Of a DNA stretch of 64,000 bases, positions 63,487 to 64,000 are shown piece by piece. Every line of letters begins with the position of its first letter. The stretch's first letter is position 1. Position numbers and translations under genes: made by a program. The stretch covers positions 4,923,388 to 4,987,387 of the forward strand of contig AP019702.1 in NCBI GenBank assembly GCA_006739055.1, given 5' to 3'. The DNA is from Allostella vacuolata. Its GTDB lineage: Bacteria > Pseudomonadota > Alphaproteobacteria > ATCC43930 > Allostellaceae. The notes beneath the pieces were generated by a model, which did not search any database, was not told the DNA's origin, and was given only the letters and a program-made list of their open reading frames with translations.

Positions 63487-63564
63487 GTTCCCGTGTACGA
63501 AGCCCACCCCGGGTCTAGTCCGCAGCCCGTCGGGAAAATTTCGCGACGGGCTGGGCAGGCGATC

Positions 63565-64000
63565 CTAGATGCGGCCGCGCGAGGCCTCCGCCGCGGCCGG
63601 CCGGCGCTCGACGATGCGGGCGCGGAACCAGTCGTCGAGCATCGCGCGCTCGTAGGGCAGCGGGTCGGCCGAGCGCACGAACGGCGAACGCGACAGGTAG
63701 TTGAGGTCGCGCAGCGTCTCCTCGGCCTCGGCCACCACCACCCCGTCCTCTTCCAGGACCCAGCTGAGCGCGATGCGCGGCCAGGTGATGTCGCGCATGA
63801 CCCGCACCTCCCGGGTGTCGATCCGCCACGGCTCGTAGCGGCCCGCCAGGTCAATGTCGCGGATTTCGATGCGCAGCGCCTGGCGGGGGCCGAGATGGCG
63901 GGCGCCGAGCCTGGTCAAATGTTCGTGAATGGCCTGCAGCGTCGGCTCCGCGGCCTTGGCGCCGCGCTCGCGATAGAGGCCGGCGTCGGTGAACCGCGCC
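63565..64000 (-). CDS. DUF3016 family protein (5' end beyond window)
   Basis: The visible C-terminal 144 residues match the DUF3016 family: ARFTDAG, LRIEIRDIDLAGRYEPWR, VRVMRDITWPRIALSWVLE and EETLRDLNYLSRSP with the final YERAMLDDWFRARI. These are usually exported proteins with an N-terminal signal peptide, which would lie beyond base 64000. Function is unknown. It ends 78 bases upstream of the sigma gene start on the same strand. Confidence 0.85.
   Translation of the reverse strand, partial: ARFTDAGLYRERGAKAAEPTLQAIHEHLTRLGARHLGPRQALRIEIRDIDLAGRYEPWRIDTREVRVMRDITWPRIALSWVLEEDGVVVAEAEETLRDLNYLSRSPFVRSADPLPYERAMLDDWFRARIVERRPAAAEASRGRI

Overview
The window is very GC-rich chromosomal DNA, densely packed with genes on both strands. 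Its gene content points to a Rhodospirillales-like alphaproteobacterium. The main evidence is the helicase / S4 / FdxA / CarD neighbourhood, a minCDE operon, a GbsR-cioAB (cydAB) module and a CioA with the GRQPW quinone motif. No phage, plasmid, CRISPR or insertion-sequence genes were seen. The genus assignment is inference.

Layout. 1-6.4 kb: a minus-strand catabolic-looking array (class III aminotransferase, TehA/TDT-type carrier, two tandem Old Yellow Enzymes, a PcaC-like decarboxylase, a beta-hydroxyacid dehydrogenase and a cut-off metallo-beta-lactamase-fold hydrolase). 6.5-8.7 kb: minCDE. 8.9-18.7 kb: a small exported protein, a repeat-bearing gap, a metallophosphoesterase relative that has lost its metal ligands, CarD with a very long N-terminal tail, FdxA, an SDR, an S4 protein, a SUV3-like helicase, HtpG and a histidine phosphatase whose frame runs on antisense to htpG. 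18.8-24 kb: LepA, small membrane and exported proteins, tRNA-Ser(GGA), an orphan MNT antitoxin, and a permease / CxxC protein / OsmC operon. 24-28 kb: a PEP-mutase-family enzyme, an alpha/beta hydrolase, QueD and a TauD-family dioxygenase.

28-38 kb: GbsR regulator with cytochrome bd-type oxidase, a hybrid histidine kinase, an SDR coupled to an OprB-type porin, and an MFS carrier coupled to a GST. 38-44 kb: a glycosyltransferase-like protein, a NylB-like serine hydrolase, a TPR protein, and a two-gene type III polyketide synthase / methyltransferase operon. 44-54 kb: a GMC oxidoreductase, a large epimerase-SPW-VKOR fusion, and a heme-copper oxidase locus (CtaG, CopD-like, DUF2231, CoxB with cytochrome c, fused CoxA-CoxC, small membrane subunit) held together by 4-base stop/start overlaps. 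54-60.7 kb: a complete polar amino acid ABC transporter with an amidohydrolase, two dehydrogenases and a divergent GntR regulator, which together look like one uptake-and-catabolism operon. 60.7-64 kb: DUF2076 protein, Bax-inhibitor-1 protein, anti-sigma/ECF sigma pair and a cut-off DUF3016 protein.

The items most worth a second look are the epimerase-SPW-VKOR fusion, the pseudo-phosphatase beside CarD, the type III PKS pair, the unusual start of coxB, and the structured repeat region at 9.3-9.5 kb.
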